Positions 14,829 to 23,708 are shown, counted from the stretch's first letter. The stretch is DNA of 64,000 nucleotides from Peribacillus frigoritolerans_B (GCF_044762665.1 NZ_JBIWES010000004.1:372001-436000); one strand, 5' to 3'. Numbers and translations are program-made. Notes: a model not told the origin generated them from the sequence alone.

Positions 14829-15875
14829 ATGACTACACTAGCACCCTTACCATATTCGGTACAATGGGATGATACCCATATTACATTATTAAATCAACAA
14901 GCCCTTCCTTCCATAACTGAATTTATTGAACTTCATTCTGTTGATGATGTATATGACAGCATTTTGACATTAAAAGTTCGCGGTGCCCCAGCAATTGGAC
15001 TGACGGCAGCATTTGGTGTTGCACTTGGCGCCAAAATGGAAACAACCGCTGAATTAGGGGAATTCAAGAAAAACGTAACGAGGCATATTGAAAAACTCGC
15101 ATCTTCCCGGCCAACTGCAGTCAACCTTTTTTGGGCGTTAAGGAGGATGGAGAACACCTTGCAGGCTGCGCAAAGCATTTCAACTGCCAAGGAAGCACTT
15201 GTATCGGAGGCTAAAGCCATCTTTGCTGAAGATGAAGAAATGTGCAGGAAAATCGGGGAACATGGTTTATCCCTATTCACTAGAGGAGATTCCATTCTAA
15301 CGCATTGCAATGCTGGGGGAATCGCCACAGCTCGGTATGGCACAGCCTTGGCTCCCTTCCACCTGGCTAAAGAAAGGGACTTTCCGCTAAAAGTGTATGC
15401 ATGTGAAACCAGGCCTGTCCTGCAAGGGGCGCGTTTGACGGCTTGGGAATTGATGCAAGCGGGGGTTGATGTCACCTTAATTTCTGATAATATGGCTGCC
15501 CATACAATTCACCAGAAACGAATAAATGGAATTATCGTCGGGGCCGACAGGATTGCGGCCAATGGAGATACAGCAAATAAAATCGGGACATTGGGATTGG
15601 CCATATTAGCCAAGCACTTTGGTATCCCCTTTTATGTAGCCGCACCATCAAGCACATTCGACCTTTCTATCGAATCCGGCACATCCATCCCGATCGAAGA
15701 GCGGAATGAAGCTGAAATCACCTTCATTCAAGGTATAAGGATCGCTCCGGAAAACGTGAAGACTTTCAATCCAGCCTTTGATGTTACACCGAATCACCTA
15801 ATTACAAGCATCATTACCGAAAACGGAATCATAACACCTGATTTCTTCAAAAACATTCCGCATTTTGTTAATTGA
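14829..15875 (+). CDS. mtnA: S-methyl-5-thioribose-1-phosphate isomerase
   Basis: This 348-residue enzyme isomerises 5-methylthioribose-1-phosphate to 5-methylthioribulose-1-phosphate, the substrate of MtnB. It is related to eIF2B subunits. Family motifs: RGAPAIGLTAAFGVA (about residues 51-65), the catalytic Cys in LTHCNAGGIAT (about 159), the catalytic Asp in VGADRIAANGDTANKIGT (about 239), and FYVAAPSSTFD. RBS AAAAGGAG precedes the ATG by 9 bases. It is cotranscribed with mtnK and ends in front of a good terminator. Confidence 0.96.
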   Translation: MTTLAPLPYSVQWDDTHITLLNQQALPSITEFIELHSVDDVYDSILTLKVRGAPAIGLTAAFGVALGAKMETTAELGEFKKNVTRHIEKLASSRPTAVNLFWALRRMENTLQAAQSISTAKEALVSEAKAIFAEDEEMCRKIGEHGLSLFTRGDSILTHCNAGGIATARYGTALAPFHLAKERDFPLKVYACETRPVLQGARLTAWELMQAGVDVTLISDNMAAHTIHQKRINGIIVGADRIAANGDTANKIGTLGLAILAKHFGIPFYVAAPSSTFDLSIESGTSIPIEERNEAEITFIQGIRIAPENVKTFNPAFDVTPNHLITSIITENGIITPDFFKNIPHFVN

Positions 15876-15897
15876 TCCAGGTTCCTTTATTGGTGAT

Positions 15898-15933
15898 AAA
15901 AAACGAGAAGGATTTCGTATCCCTCTCGTTTCT
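15898..15933 (+). terminator. Terminator of mtnKA
   Basis: Stem AAACGAGAAGGAT with ATCCCTCTCGTTT (one mismatch), loop TTCGT, then a short T run, 25 bases after the mtnA stop. Confidence 0.8.
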
Positions 15934-16028
15934 TAAAGGTGATCGATAATGATTATTCTTGCGAGGTCTATAATACAATAATTAAATCCGAACACTTTCG
16001 ATAATAAAATGGACTTCCAAAATTCTCA

Positions 16029-16916
16029 TTATTTTGCAAAGAACTCCTGAAGTGCTTTTTTATTTTTAGTGTAGTCCATTTCCAAAACGGCTCCGGACTG
16101 GGGATATATTTCATCTTTAAAGCTTCCTTCCACTGGAACCCTTAAGGTTTCGACGGTGTCCGGGGTATGGAAGACGGCTTTTGGACCCATTTCCATTATT
16201 GTTTTCAGACCAATATCTGTATCCAAGTACGAGAGCCCTTGTTCTATGATACCAGGAAGGGCTGCCATCCCTTCGAAGGATGTGATTTGATTTATAAACG
16301 CTGTTTTTAATTGAACCATAACTTCTTGTTGACGCTCTACCCTTCCAAAATCACTTTCATCGTCATGTCTAAAACGGACATATTTCAATAATTCCTCACC
16401 GTGTAGAATATTTTTACCGACGCTTGCTTGGATGCTCATATCATCAATGATTTCCTGATCCACATTCACCGCCACCCCCTCAGGGGCAAGTAAATCGACC
16501 ATCTTCACAAATCCCTGGAAGTCGATTACCGCTACATGATCGACCTTGACATCAAAGTTTTCCCGTATGGTTTTCTTGAGTAATTCCCGTCCACCATAAT
16601 AATAAGCAGCATTTATTTTGTTATATCCTGATTTATTCCCGGGGATTTTCACATAACTATCACGCATAATGGAAGCCAGCTTCAGTTTCTCCTGCTCAGG
16701 AAAGTATTTTGCCAGGATAATCGCATCTGACCGAGATTTTTGCTCTCCCCTTGTGTCAACACCTATTAACAGAAATGTTTTCTCGCTTTCCTGGTTCTCT
16801 TCATTGTTTAGTTTTTTTTCCGTACCTTCATTTCCATTTTGTTTGGGTAAAGGGGCATAGGTGCAGCCTGCCAGAATCAAGATCAAGAGATATATGAACA
16901 ATACCTTTTCTTTCAT
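16029..16916 (-). CDS. LytR-CpsA-Psr (LCP) family protein with lipobox
   Basis: The product has 295 residues with N-terminal signal and lipobox LAGC (about residues 15-18), a short polar linker, then the LCP domain (about 47-215). Characteristic elements are LLIGVDTRG, SRSDAIILAKY, LKLASIMRDSYVKIPG and RVERQQEVM, which include the conserved Arg and Asp residues that bind polyprenyl pyrophosphate. LCP enzymes attach teichoic acids or other glycopolymers to peptidoglycan at the outer membrane face. Most LCP proteins have a single TM anchor; a lipobox here is a less usual way to be anchored, if it is real. Monocistronic and followed by no clear terminator. Confidence 0.88.
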   Translation of the reverse strand: MKEKVLFIYLLILILAGCTYAPLPKQNGNEGTEKKLNNEENQESEKTFLLIGVDTRGEQKSRSDAIILAKYFPEQEKLKLASIMRDSYVKIPGNKSGYNKINAAYYYGGRELLKKTIRENFDVKVDHVAVIDFQGFVKMVDLLAPEGVAVNVDQEIIDDMSIQASVGKNILHGEELLKYVRFRHDDESDFGRVERQQEVMVQLKTAFINQITSFEGMAALPGIIEQGLSYLDTDIGLKTIMEMGPKAVFHTPDTVETLRVPVEGSFKDEIYPQSGAVLEMDYTKNKKALQEFFAK

Positions 16917-16984
16917 TACCTCACCTCATTGGAAAATTACCCCTATTCTCTGCCTAATGTTGGAATCCTATGCATGAAAACGAC

Positions 16985-17022
16985 AAAAAAGCCTGCCAAC
17001 GATAATCGTTGGCAGGCTTTTC
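16985..17022 (-). terminator. Terminator of the CtpB-like gene
   Basis: Stem AAGCCTGCCAACGAT with ATCGTTGGCAGGCTT, almost no loop, then six T on the minus strand. Confidence 0.9.
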
Positions 17023-17034
17023 GGGCAATATCAT

Positions 17035-18519
17035 TTATTTTATTTCTTTCTTTAATACTTCTACCGCTTTTTTCACTTGTGTGTCGTTCTTAAGGATTTT
17101 CTCGCGGATGACCTGCATCAATTTAACGGTAGTATCATCCTTAATGGTGCCGGTTTCTTTAATTTTTTGTTCCCTTTGGAATGCTATGACAGCATTCGTG
17201 GTTGCTTCATCAAAGAATCCATCTACCTTACCTGGATCATGGCCTGCTTCCTTCAGCATCTCTTCAGCCGCTTTCACTTCACTCGAAGAATCGGATGCTT
17301 TCAATTCCTTATCGGGCGAAATGTACGGAAGGCTCGCATAATCAGGAAGCTTCACAGTAATATCCGGCTTGATCCCTTTTTTATGAATCCAATTGCCTTC
17401 AGGAGTCAACCATTTAGCTGCCGTATATTTGAAGTTAGATCCATCTTTGAAGTCTTGGGCAGTCTGCACTGTCCCTTTCCCAAATGACTTGACACCGATC
17501 AATGGAATGTCCGCAGATTCACTGACAGCCGCTGCAACGATTTCGGAAGCACTGGCACTTCCATCATCAATCAACACGACTACCGGGATTTTCAGTTCTC
17601 CATCATTCTCCGATTTATATACTTCTTTTTTCCCGCTGCGATCCTCAACTTGAAGGACCACTTTCCCATTAGGTATGAACAGGCTTGCCATTTCTATTGC
17701 TTGTTCAAGCAGTCCCCCCGGGTTTCCCCGCAAATCCAATACGAGACCCTTCATGTCCTTCTTGGACATTTCCTCAAGCGCCGTTTTCAGCTCTTGGACT
17801 GTATGTTCGGAAAAACTGGTCACTTGGATTTTTGCAACTCCATCATCAAGCATTTCCGCATAAACCGTCTCAATCGGAATTGTGTCCCGTTTAATGGTCA
17901 GCTCAATCGGTTCCGATTCACCAGCTCTTGAAATGGATAGATCAACTTTCGTACCCTTCTCGCCCCTGATTTTCAGGACAGCTTCAGAAGAGCTCAGTCC
18001 TTCAACACTTTTACCGTCCACACTTAATATAATGTCATTCGGTTTTACTCCAGCTTTTTCTGCCGGGGACCCTTTTATTGGTGAGACCACCATTATTTGT
18101 CCATCCTGCTCCTGAATCTCAGCACCGATTCCTTCAAAAGATGAAGAGATGCTCTCATGGAAACTCGACGCTTCCTTTTTATCCATATAAGCAGAGTATG
18201 GATCATCCAATGATTCGATCATTCCATTAATTGCCCCGTCAACCAGCTTTTCTTCATCAATCTCTTCATAATAGTTATCTTTTATCGTATCGTATGTAGA
18301 ATACAGCTTTTCAAATTCCGCATGCTTATCCGGTGCTAATGACTCTACTTTTTCATCTCCAAAGGTCAAGGCTATTGTAGTAATCCCTGCAGTTAGAAAT
18401 ATGACTAAGAAAATCCCCATAATGAACGTAAACTTCTTTATTTTAATGAATTTCCCTGCCTCTTTTGGCTGTTTTTGATTTTCTTCTTCCACTGAAGCCT
18501 CACCACTTTCATTCTTCAT
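17035..18519 (-). CDS. S41 C-terminal processing protease, CtpB-like, with peptidoglycan-binding domain
   Basis: The 494-residue protein has a TM helix at about 30-52, an N-terminal cap region, a PDZ domain (about 115-205, with GIGAEIQEQDG and IKGSPAEKAGVKPNDIIL), an S41 protease core and a C-terminal PG_binding_1 repeat (about 410-480, AEEMLKEAGHDPGKVDGFF). The catalytic Ser is in IDDGSASASEIVA (about 327) and the Lys in KSFGKGTVQT (about 352). It is held at the outer membrane face. CtpB in B. subtilis cleaves SpoIVFA to activate pro-sigma-K processing during sporulation; CtpA is a close paralog, so the exact role is uncertain. Monocistronic. Confidence 0.88.
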   Translation of the reverse strand: MKNESGEASVEEENQKQPKEAGKFIKIKKFTFIMGIFLVIFLTAGITTIALTFGDEKVESLAPDKHAEFEKLYSTYDTIKDNYYEEIDEEKLVDGAINGMIESLDDPYSAYMDKKEASSFHESISSSFEGIGAEIQEQDGQIMVVSPIKGSPAEKAGVKPNDIILSVDGKSVEGLSSSEAVLKIRGEKGTKVDLSISRAGESEPIELTIKRDTIPIETVYAEMLDDGVAKIQVTSFSEHTVQELKTALEEMSKKDMKGLVLDLRGNPGGLLEQAIEMASLFIPNGKVVLQVEDRSGKKEVYKSENDGELKIPVVVLIDDGSASASEIVAAAVSESADIPLIGVKSFGKGTVQTAQDFKDGSNFKYTAAKWLTPEGNWIHKKGIKPDITVKLPDYASLPYISPDKELKASDSSSEVKAAEEMLKEAGHDPGKVDGFFDEATTNAVIAFQREQKIKETGTIKDDTTVKLMQVIREKILKNDTQVKKAVEVLKKEIK

Positions 18520-18675
18520 GACGATATAAACGATTTCATTCCTATTTTATCAGCTTTCAAGCCAATCGAAAAATAATAGTTATCAAAAATAACAACTTAT
18601 GACCATATGTATTTTTTTAGCAAACTTCAAATCAGGGAAAATGGTCCAAGGAAAACAGGCATCTCCTGATATTAC

Positions 18676-18714
18676 AAAAATGCGGATACCATGGAACAAA
18701 TGAGCCTGTATCCA
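18676..18714 (-). terminator. Probable deoD terminator
   Basis: On the minus strand GGATAC pairs with GTATCC across an 18-base loop, followed by GCATTTTTG, about 60 bases after the deoD stop. The stem is short, so confidence is moderate. Confidence 0.5.
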
Positions 18715-18773
18715 ACTGCCATTATACAGCATCACTTATTCCTGGTCACCCGCCTGTCATTTACATCCAATTA

Positions 18774-19478
18774 TCAGTCCTGGATAGCTGCTTCCAATGC
18801 CACTTCAACCATTTCGTTGAAAGTTGACTGGCGCTCATCCGACGACGTCTCCTCACCGGTTAAAATGTGATCGGAAATGGTCAATACAGATAAAGCTTGG
18901 CGGCCAAATTTAGCAGCAAGCGTGTAAAGGGCAGCTGATTCCATTTCTATCGCAAGGATTTGGTATTTTGCCCATTTTTCCAATTCACTATTATCGTTAT
19001 AAAACTGATCGGCCGTAAATACATTACCGACCTTCAATTGCAAGCCCTTAGCCGTGCCGACGTCATAAGCTTTTCTAAGTAATTCGAAATCCGCGGTCGG
19101 GGCAAAGTCCACCCCGCCGAAAGTCATGCGGTTCATTTGGGAATCGGTGGAAGCACTCATTGCAAGGATCACATCCCTGACTTTTACATCTTTTTGAATC
19201 GCTCCTGCAGTTCCAACACGAATCAGCTTCTGGACATTATAGCTATTCATCAATTCATTTACGTAAATCGAAATGGATGGGACACCCATGCCTGTACCTT
19301 GTACAGAAATTCGTTTTCCTTTATATGTCCCTGTATATCCAAACATGTTACGAACTTCATTATAAAGTTTAGCATCCTCTAAAAATGTTTCAGCAATATA
19401 TTTTGCACGCAACGGGTCCCCAGGAAGTAAGACCGTTTCCGCAATTTCATTCTCTTTTGCACCAATATGTACGCTCAT
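18774..19478 (-). CDS. deoD: Purine-nucleoside phosphorylase, DeoD type
   Basis: This 234-residue hexameric type phosphorylase cleaves purine (deoxy)ribonucleosides with phosphate to base and (deoxy)ribose-1-phosphate. Motifs: His in MSVHIGAKENEIAE (residue 4), the phosphate-binding LLPGDPLRAKYIAE, MFGYTGTYKGK, RVGTAGAIQ, the substrate-binding AIEMESAALY (about residue 177-186) and catalytic Asp in TISDHILTGE (about 203). RBS AAGGAGGA is 9 bases before the ATG. Monocistronic. A long inverted repeat flanks its likely -10 region, suggesting an operator or leader hairpin. Confidence 0.96.
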   Translation of the reverse strand: MSVHIGAKENEIAETVLLPGDPLRAKYIAETFLEDAKLYNEVRNMFGYTGTYKGKRISVQGTGMGVPSISIYVNELMNSYNVQKLIRVGTAGAIQKDVKVRDVILAMSASTDSQMNRMTFGGVDFAPTADFELLRKAYDVGTAKGLQLKVGNVFTADQFYNDNSELEKWAKYQILAIEMESAALYTLAAKFGRQALSVLTISDHILTGEETSSDERQSTFNEMVEVALEAAIQD

Positions 19479-19495
19479 ACGACTATGTCCTCCTT

Positions 19496-19549
19496 AACTT
19501 GTGGTTGAAATGATATTCAAAAACTACTATACCATATCAACCACAAGTT
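19496..19549 (-). promoter_or_regulatory. Inverted repeat around the deoD promoter region
   Basis: Two perfect 13-base arms, AACTTGTGGTTGA (19496-19508) and TCAACCACAAGTT (19537-19549), are separated by 28 bases. On the minus strand the interval holds TATAGT (a -10-like hexamer), so one arm would overlap the promoter spacer and the other the start of the transcript. It ends 18 bases before the deoD ATG, beside the RBS. It looks like an operator pair or a leader hairpin; it does not match a PurR box. Confidence 0.6.
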
Positions 19550-19627
19550 AGGAAAATCGAACCTTATCTGGAACTTGAAAAAATGGAAATCAGGAAAAAG
19601 ACTTTTGGCACCCTTCCTAAATCGCAA

Positions 19628-19658
19628 ACAAAACGGCGGTGGTCCGCCGTCTTTTTTT
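19628..19658. terminator. Terminator downstream of yozD
   Basis: Stem AACGGCGG with CCGCCGTC, strong T run on the plus strand and TTTTG on the minus strand, 53 bases past the yozD stop. It also insulates deoD. Confidence 0.75.
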
Positions 19659-19710
19659 AAATGGTTAATGAAATTAAGGGAAAGGAAGCTGCTAACCGTC
19701 TTATGACAGG

Positions 19711-19881
19711 TTACTCTTCGACTTCTTCATCAATTATGCATTTTTCAAGAAGATATTCGAATGTGATGTCAGCAAGATCTTCAACTTCAGCTTCTGTTGG
19801 AAGATAGCCCCGTCTTATCAATTCTTGAAAAAAGAATTCCGCTATCTCTTCTGTATCAATAAAAACCTCAATTTCTCGCAA
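19711..19881 (-). CDS. yozD: YozD-family small protein
   Basis: The 56-residue acidic protein reads MREIEVFIDTEEIAEFF and on to ELIRRGYLPTEAEVEDLADI and FEYLLEKCIIDEEVEE. It matches my memory of B. subtilis YozD over its whole length, and the neighbour yodN fits. The start is TTG at 19881 with AAGGGGG seven bases upstream; no ATG or GTG in this frame is available before a stop codon. Function is unknown. It may be cotranscribed with yodN, 178 bases upstream. Confidence 0.82.
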   Translation of the reverse strand: MREIEVFIDTEEIAEFFFQELIRRGYLPTEAEVEDLADITFEYLLEKCIIDEEVEE

Positions 19882-20059
19882 ATCATCGCCCCCTTATTTA
19901 AAGGTCTATGAATGTGTAGAGACAAATATACCACTAAGGCATCCCATAATGGAAAAACATATGAATGGCCTATAGTTATCAAGTTCCATTCGTGTTCTAT
20001 TTGTATGGATACTTCTATAGGGAATTTGGAAATTGCCCTTTAAAAGTTTGGGATACCTT

Positions 20060-20767
20060 TCACTTCGTTTGCTTCTTTTTATGATCTGGATAAATTTCCT
20101 CTGCAGCTTTTTCAATTTTAGCAAGGGCGATTTTCATGATGTGACGATATTCATCATCGCCAAAATGTTCGTAGAGCTTACAATAATCATTATATAAATC
20201 CAACAGTCCATCAATCATTTCCTTTTTTTCATCTTTTGTCATTGTCATTTCTCGCTCACCTTTACCAGGGTTGTTTTGTTTAGCAATGATAGCAAGCTCA
20301 TTTTTCTTTTGAGGAAGGAGCAGACCCAATTTTTTAATGATTCCATCTGCCCGTTTGGCATCGGCAATCAAAGTCAGTTCTTCTTCATGAGCTTCAAGCC
20401 ATTCACCATCAGAGATTCTTGATAACTCATAGATTACATCCTCCCAGGCATTTTCCTTATAGCGCCAAATTTCCGTTCGATAGCCGATAATCTTGAAATA
20501 ATCCTGTTCATATCCATCCACTTGGACCAAGTCACCTAATAAATATTTATATTCAATATCGATTTGTTCTTTCGGATAAAGGATTTCTCCTTCATATTCA
20601 TTTATCGATTGCAATGTTTTTTCGATATAAAGACCTTCACTATAGTTCACTTCATACACATAAGCACCATCGAGAAATTTCACATCGGTTATATTCCCGA
20701 CTGTCCCATACATTGTTATTACGACTGTATCGCCTAATTTAAATTTCGGCTGTTTTTTTTTGCCCAT
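20060..20767 (-). CDS. yodN: YodN-like conserved protein
   Basis: The 235-residue soluble protein has an N-terminal half with two small beta-rich, Tudor/KOW-like stretches (FKLGDTVVITMYGTVGNITDV at about residues 9-30 and YLLGDLVQVDGYEQDYFKIIGY at about 75-97). The C-terminal half is helical and charged, ending in a Lys-rich tail. It resembles B. subtilis YodN, and the position next to yozD and yozE supports that. No enzyme motif is seen. ATG at 20767 is preferred because the GGGGG site is nine bases upstream. Function unknown. Confidence 0.72.
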   Translation of the reverse strand: MGKKKQPKFKLGDTVVITMYGTVGNITDVKFLDGAYVYEVNYSEGLYIEKTLQSINEYEGEILYPKEQIDIEYKYLLGDLVQVDGYEQDYFKIIGYRTEIWRYKENAWEDVIYELSRISDGEWLEAHEEELTLIADAKRADGIIKKLGLLLPQKKNELAIIAKQNNPGKGEREMTMTKDEKKEMIDGLLDLYNDYCKLYEHFGDDEYRHIMKIALAKIEKAAEEIYPDHKKKQTK

Positions 20768-20907
20768 AAGAGACATCCCCCAATATGGTCCTTATCGTTT
20801 GATTAGTAAATTATATGCACAAACAAACATGGAGGTTAATGGAAATAAGAGGGCATTTTGCTCATTTAGCTAATTAACCGGCCCATTTATTAAAGGGCAC
20901 TACAAAC

Positions 20908-20934
20908 AAAAAAAACCGCCTCATTTAATGAGAC
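20908..20934 (-). terminator. Terminator overlapping the end of the kinase gene
   Basis: Stem CGTCTCAT with ATGAGGCG and eight T on the minus strand. The stem includes the last codons and stop of the histidine kinase gene. Confidence 0.88.
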
Positions 20935-22687
20935 GATTCGTAGTGGGGATTGTGAGCGTCACTTTCGTTCCTTCGTCACGGGCGCTCTCAATTTGGAATT
21001 TCCCTTTTAATTCCTCCATTATTTGTATGCATGTCGCTACACCTAATCCGTTTCCATCCGGTTTGGTGGTATAAAAGGGCATACCGATATTTTTTAAATT
21101 CTCGGGACTGATGCCTTTTCCATCATCGCTGATCACTAACCTTATATATTGGGACACGGAATTGTGATGTAGTTCAATCCGCCCCCTTTCTTCAATGGCT
21201 TCACAAGCATTATTCAAGACATTCAAGAGAACCTGCCTTAACCGGTTCCTGTCTGAATAAACAATGACGGATTGTGTCACCCTATTAATTATTCTTACAT
21301 GAGAACTCGGAATTGAGGAAGTATAAGTATCTATAATTTCATCAAGGAAATCCTTTAAATCGATTTTCTCCCATTCCAGTTGATGCGGTTTTGCCAAATC
21401 AAGAAGTTGTGTCACAAATACATTGACCCTATCCACTTCATGAAGCATGACATCGCTATATTTTTCTATCAATGATTTATCATGATCCTGGCTCTTCAAT
21501 AATTGGAAAAAGCCCTTTATTGTCGTCAACGGGTTCCTGATTTCATGGGCGACACCGGCAGCAAGCTGGCCAACATATTTCAATTTTTCCGTACGGACGA
21601 TTTCCCTCTCACGATCTTCAATCGTTTCCATCATTCTTAGAAAAGCAAGGTTCAATTTTTCCATTTCCTCGAAGCTTCTATTGTCGGAAATGATGAATTC
21701 CTTTCCTCCTATGAATTCCTCTGTCGCTCCGACAAGTTCTTGAACTGGCCGTACGAGGGTCTTTGTTAGTAAATAGACAGCCAGAATGATAGAAACAAAA
21801 ACGATGCTGTAGATTGTCAGGTACCGTGTTAATAGGTCATTCAAGGGTTGAAATACCTGTTTCTTATCAGCACCCACAACAACAAACCATTTATTCTCTG
21901 TTTGTGCTATCGTATGGACAGGCTGGATGGAATATATTTTTTCCCCATTCTCTTCACTGTACAATTCATCCGATAACGACGCTCCCATCAGCTTATCTTT
22001 CGTTAATCCCATTTCTTTCAAGGCAGAATCCTGCATAATGCCATGTGGGTCTTTTTTCGAAATCATGATGCCTTCTTGATTGATCATGAAAAAGTTCACT
22101 GGGTATTTATCGCTAATTTCATTAGCCTTTTTCTCCATCATCTCCCAAAGCCCTTCCAACCGGAAAGCTGTGGATACGACTCCGATCATTTTCCCTGAAT
22201 TATCATATACCGGCGCACTCAAAGCTATTATAGGTTCTGCGAAGGCCCGGGTTTTATAAACATCAGAAAGGAATTCATGACCTTCTATGGCCTCTTTGAA
22301 CCATATTCTCTTCGCAAGGTTATCCCCGATCATTTTATTGGATGTATCTGCAATGACATTGCCTTCCATATCCAAATGCAAGACACCGTAATAATTTCCT
22401 TTTGCATCGATAAACTTTTTAAGTTCATCAGCCTTCTCTTCTTTTGAATAGCCAGGATTGATGATTGCCGAATTTACACTCATTAACTTCACATCACTGA
22501 TCCGTTCGTTCAAATAGCTGTATGTTTCATTTACAATATTCAGTGAACCTGCATTCAGAGCATTTTTTGCTTCCTTCTCAAGCAGGGACCGTTGTGATCC
22601 ATAGGATATGATTCCCAGTACCAGAAGAGGAACACTTGCAATAAGTAAAGAATAAAGCAAAATTCGGGTTTGAAGGCTTTTAAACAT
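20921..22687 (-). CDS. Orphan sensor histidine kinase with dCache domain, sporulation-kinase-like
   Basis: The 588-residue kinase has TM1 (about 8-28), a large extracellular dCache-type sensor (about 35-285, with GVLHLDMEGNVIADTSNKMIG and VVSTAFRLEGLWE), TM2 (about 290-308), a HAMP-like linker, the phosphoacceptor GVAHEIRNPLTTIKGFFQLL (His at about 383) and an ATPase domain with NNACEAI, DDGKGI and GNGLGVATC. The HEIRNPLTTIKGF form is typical of Bacillus phosphorelay kinases (KinA-E), so it may feed Spo0F. That is inference; no response regulator is adjacent. It follows yozE by 15 bases and is probably cotranscribed with it. Confidence 0.87.
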   Translation of the reverse strand: MFKSLQTRILLYSLLIASVPLLVLGIISYGSQRSLLEKEAKNALNAGSLNIVNETYSYLNERISDVKLMSVNSAIINPGYSKEEKADELKKFIDAKGNYYGVLHLDMEGNVIADTSNKMIGDNLAKRIWFKEAIEGHEFLSDVYKTRAFAEPIIALSAPVYDNSGKMIGVVSTAFRLEGLWEMMEKKANEISDKYPVNFFMINQEGIMISKKDPHGIMQDSALKEMGLTKDKLMGASLSDELYSEENGEKIYSIQPVHTIAQTENKWFVVVGADKKQVFQPLNDLLTRYLTIYSIVFVSIILAVYLLTKTLVRPVQELVGATEEFIGGKEFIISDNRSFEEMEKLNLAFLRMMETIEDREREIVRTEKLKYVGQLAAGVAHEIRNPLTTIKGFFQLLKSQDHDKSLIEKYSDVMLHEVDRVNVFVTQLLDLAKPHQLEWEKIDLKDFLDEIIDTYTSSIPSSHVRIINRVTQSVIVYSDRNRLRQVLLNVLNNACEAIEERGRIELHHNSVSQYIRLVISDDGKGISPENLKNIGMPFYTTKPDGNGLGVATCIQIMEELKGKFQIESARDEGTKVTLTIPTTNRLIK

Positions 22688-22702
22688 CCTTCCGATTCCT
22701 CC

Positions 22703-22945
22703 CTATTCCTGATCTCCCAATAGGAGCCCTTCTTCTATTTGGACATACTGTTCCCACGCTTGATCGAAAACTGACATACTTTCGAGATAGTCTGCATTCA
22801 ATTCTAAATAACTGCTCAATTCATTATAATCAGTCGATTGTTTTGGGAAGCCATGATCCTCATAGGCATGATTGGCAAATTTAGTGATTGCATCAATTTC
22901 CTTTGGTTGTCGAAATTTCATTAAATATAAATAAAATGGTCTCAT
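22703..22945 (-). CDS. yozE: YozE-family protein (UPF0346)
   Basis: The 80-residue protein starts MRPFYLYLMKFRQPKEIDAI and contains FANHAYEDHGFPKQSTDY and SSYLELNADYLESM, the conserved core of YozE (B. subtilis, about 74 residues). It is a small helical SAM-like fold of unknown role. ATG at 22945 follows AGGGGGG; 28 more codons upstream are open but have no RBS and do not resemble the family. It is the first gene of a unit with the sensor kinase. Confidence 0.88.
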   Translation of the reverse strand: MRPFYLYLMKFRQPKEIDAITKFANHAYEDHGFPKQSTDYNELSSYLELNADYLESMSVFDQAWEQYVQIEEGLLLGDQE

Positions 22946-23335
22946 GATGTCGAACCCCCCTAAAATAACTATGATTTCTGCTTTAATATATCGGAAACTT
23001 TCGCTTCCGTCCACTTTTTTAAAAAACAATTTGGTTTTTTCTTCCTCATCTTATGAAATCCACGACTTTTCAACACAAATGCATTCGTTAAATTACGAAC
23101 TACACTTAAATATCGTACTCATTCCATATTGATTACATCCTTTTAAGAATTTTTTTTCATGATTCGATAAAGGAAACGAAGTGCTTCAATATTATTATTT
23201 AATCTACCTCTTCACTCAAAACCAATTCCCATAATAAAAAACGCGGAGCATGTTCAAACATGCAGGTTGAAGGAAAGCGGAATTTCTTCAAAAACTTGTT
23301 AGCCCATTTACCCGCATGCCATCATTTTCTGAAAT
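22946..23335. other. Intergenic region between yozE and the yokU terminator
   Basis: There is no credible gene here. A short palindromic hairpin (GCATGTT with AACATGC) near 23248-23263 is followed on the minus strand by TCCGCGTTTTTT, a possible second terminator. The yozE promoter should lie in the right part near 22950-23130, but I could not choose one. Confidence 0.5.
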
Positions 23336-23396
23336 GGAAAAACCCCTTCATTTAAGATAGAAATAGTGGTTTACACTGTACTATCTAAAATGAAGA
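23336..23396 (-). terminator. Terminator of the kamA-yokU unit
   Basis: A long stem (CTTCATTTTAGATAG with CTATCTTAAATGAAG, one offset) with a 20-base loop, followed on the minus strand by GGGGTTTTT. It lies about 30 bases after yokU. Confidence 0.8.
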
Positions 23397-23423
23397 GGAT
23401 TTATTCATTTATGGAAAAGTAAC

Positions 23424-23708
23424 CTAAAAGTCAAAGTAATTACGTTTCAACAGCCTTTTCATGTTCATTAGCTCACTGTACTTCGTTTGTTTTTCAAGCT
23501 TTTTCGAATCAATTAAAAATAGTTGATTTTCAATTTCCTTCACTATTTCATCACTTTGAAAAAAAGCATCGCAACTCTCACAATGAGATGAAGGGGTTTC
23601 CGTAATTTCAACCGCCCTCGTACCATCCGGCAGTTCCCAATATACAGTCCCCATTACTGATGCAAGCTTCCCTTTCTCACACCATGGACACGTCTCCATT
23701 TTATTCAT
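23424..23708 (-). CDS. yokU: YokU-family zinc-finger protein
   Basis: The 94-residue protein has two CxxC knuckles (CPWC at about residue 7 and CESC at about 43), a conserved middle TVYWELPDGTRAVEI, and a basic C-terminal tail. This is the YgiT-type zinc-finger arrangement of the YokU family found beside kamA in Bacillus. The start overlaps the kamA end by 8 bases, so translation is probably coupled. A regulatory or antitoxin-like role is possible, since YgiT zinc fingers are found in MqsA antitoxins, but the HTH half is absent. Function unknown. Confidence 0.82.
   Translation of the reverse strand: MNKMETCPWCEKGKLASVMGTVYWELPDGTRAVEITETPSSHCESCDAFFQSDEIVKEIENQLFLIDSKKLEKQTKYSELMNMKRLLKRNYFDF

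Noticed and set aside
14933..15475. 180-codon minus-strand frame
   Set aside because: Antisense shadow of mtnA; no RBS and improbable composition.
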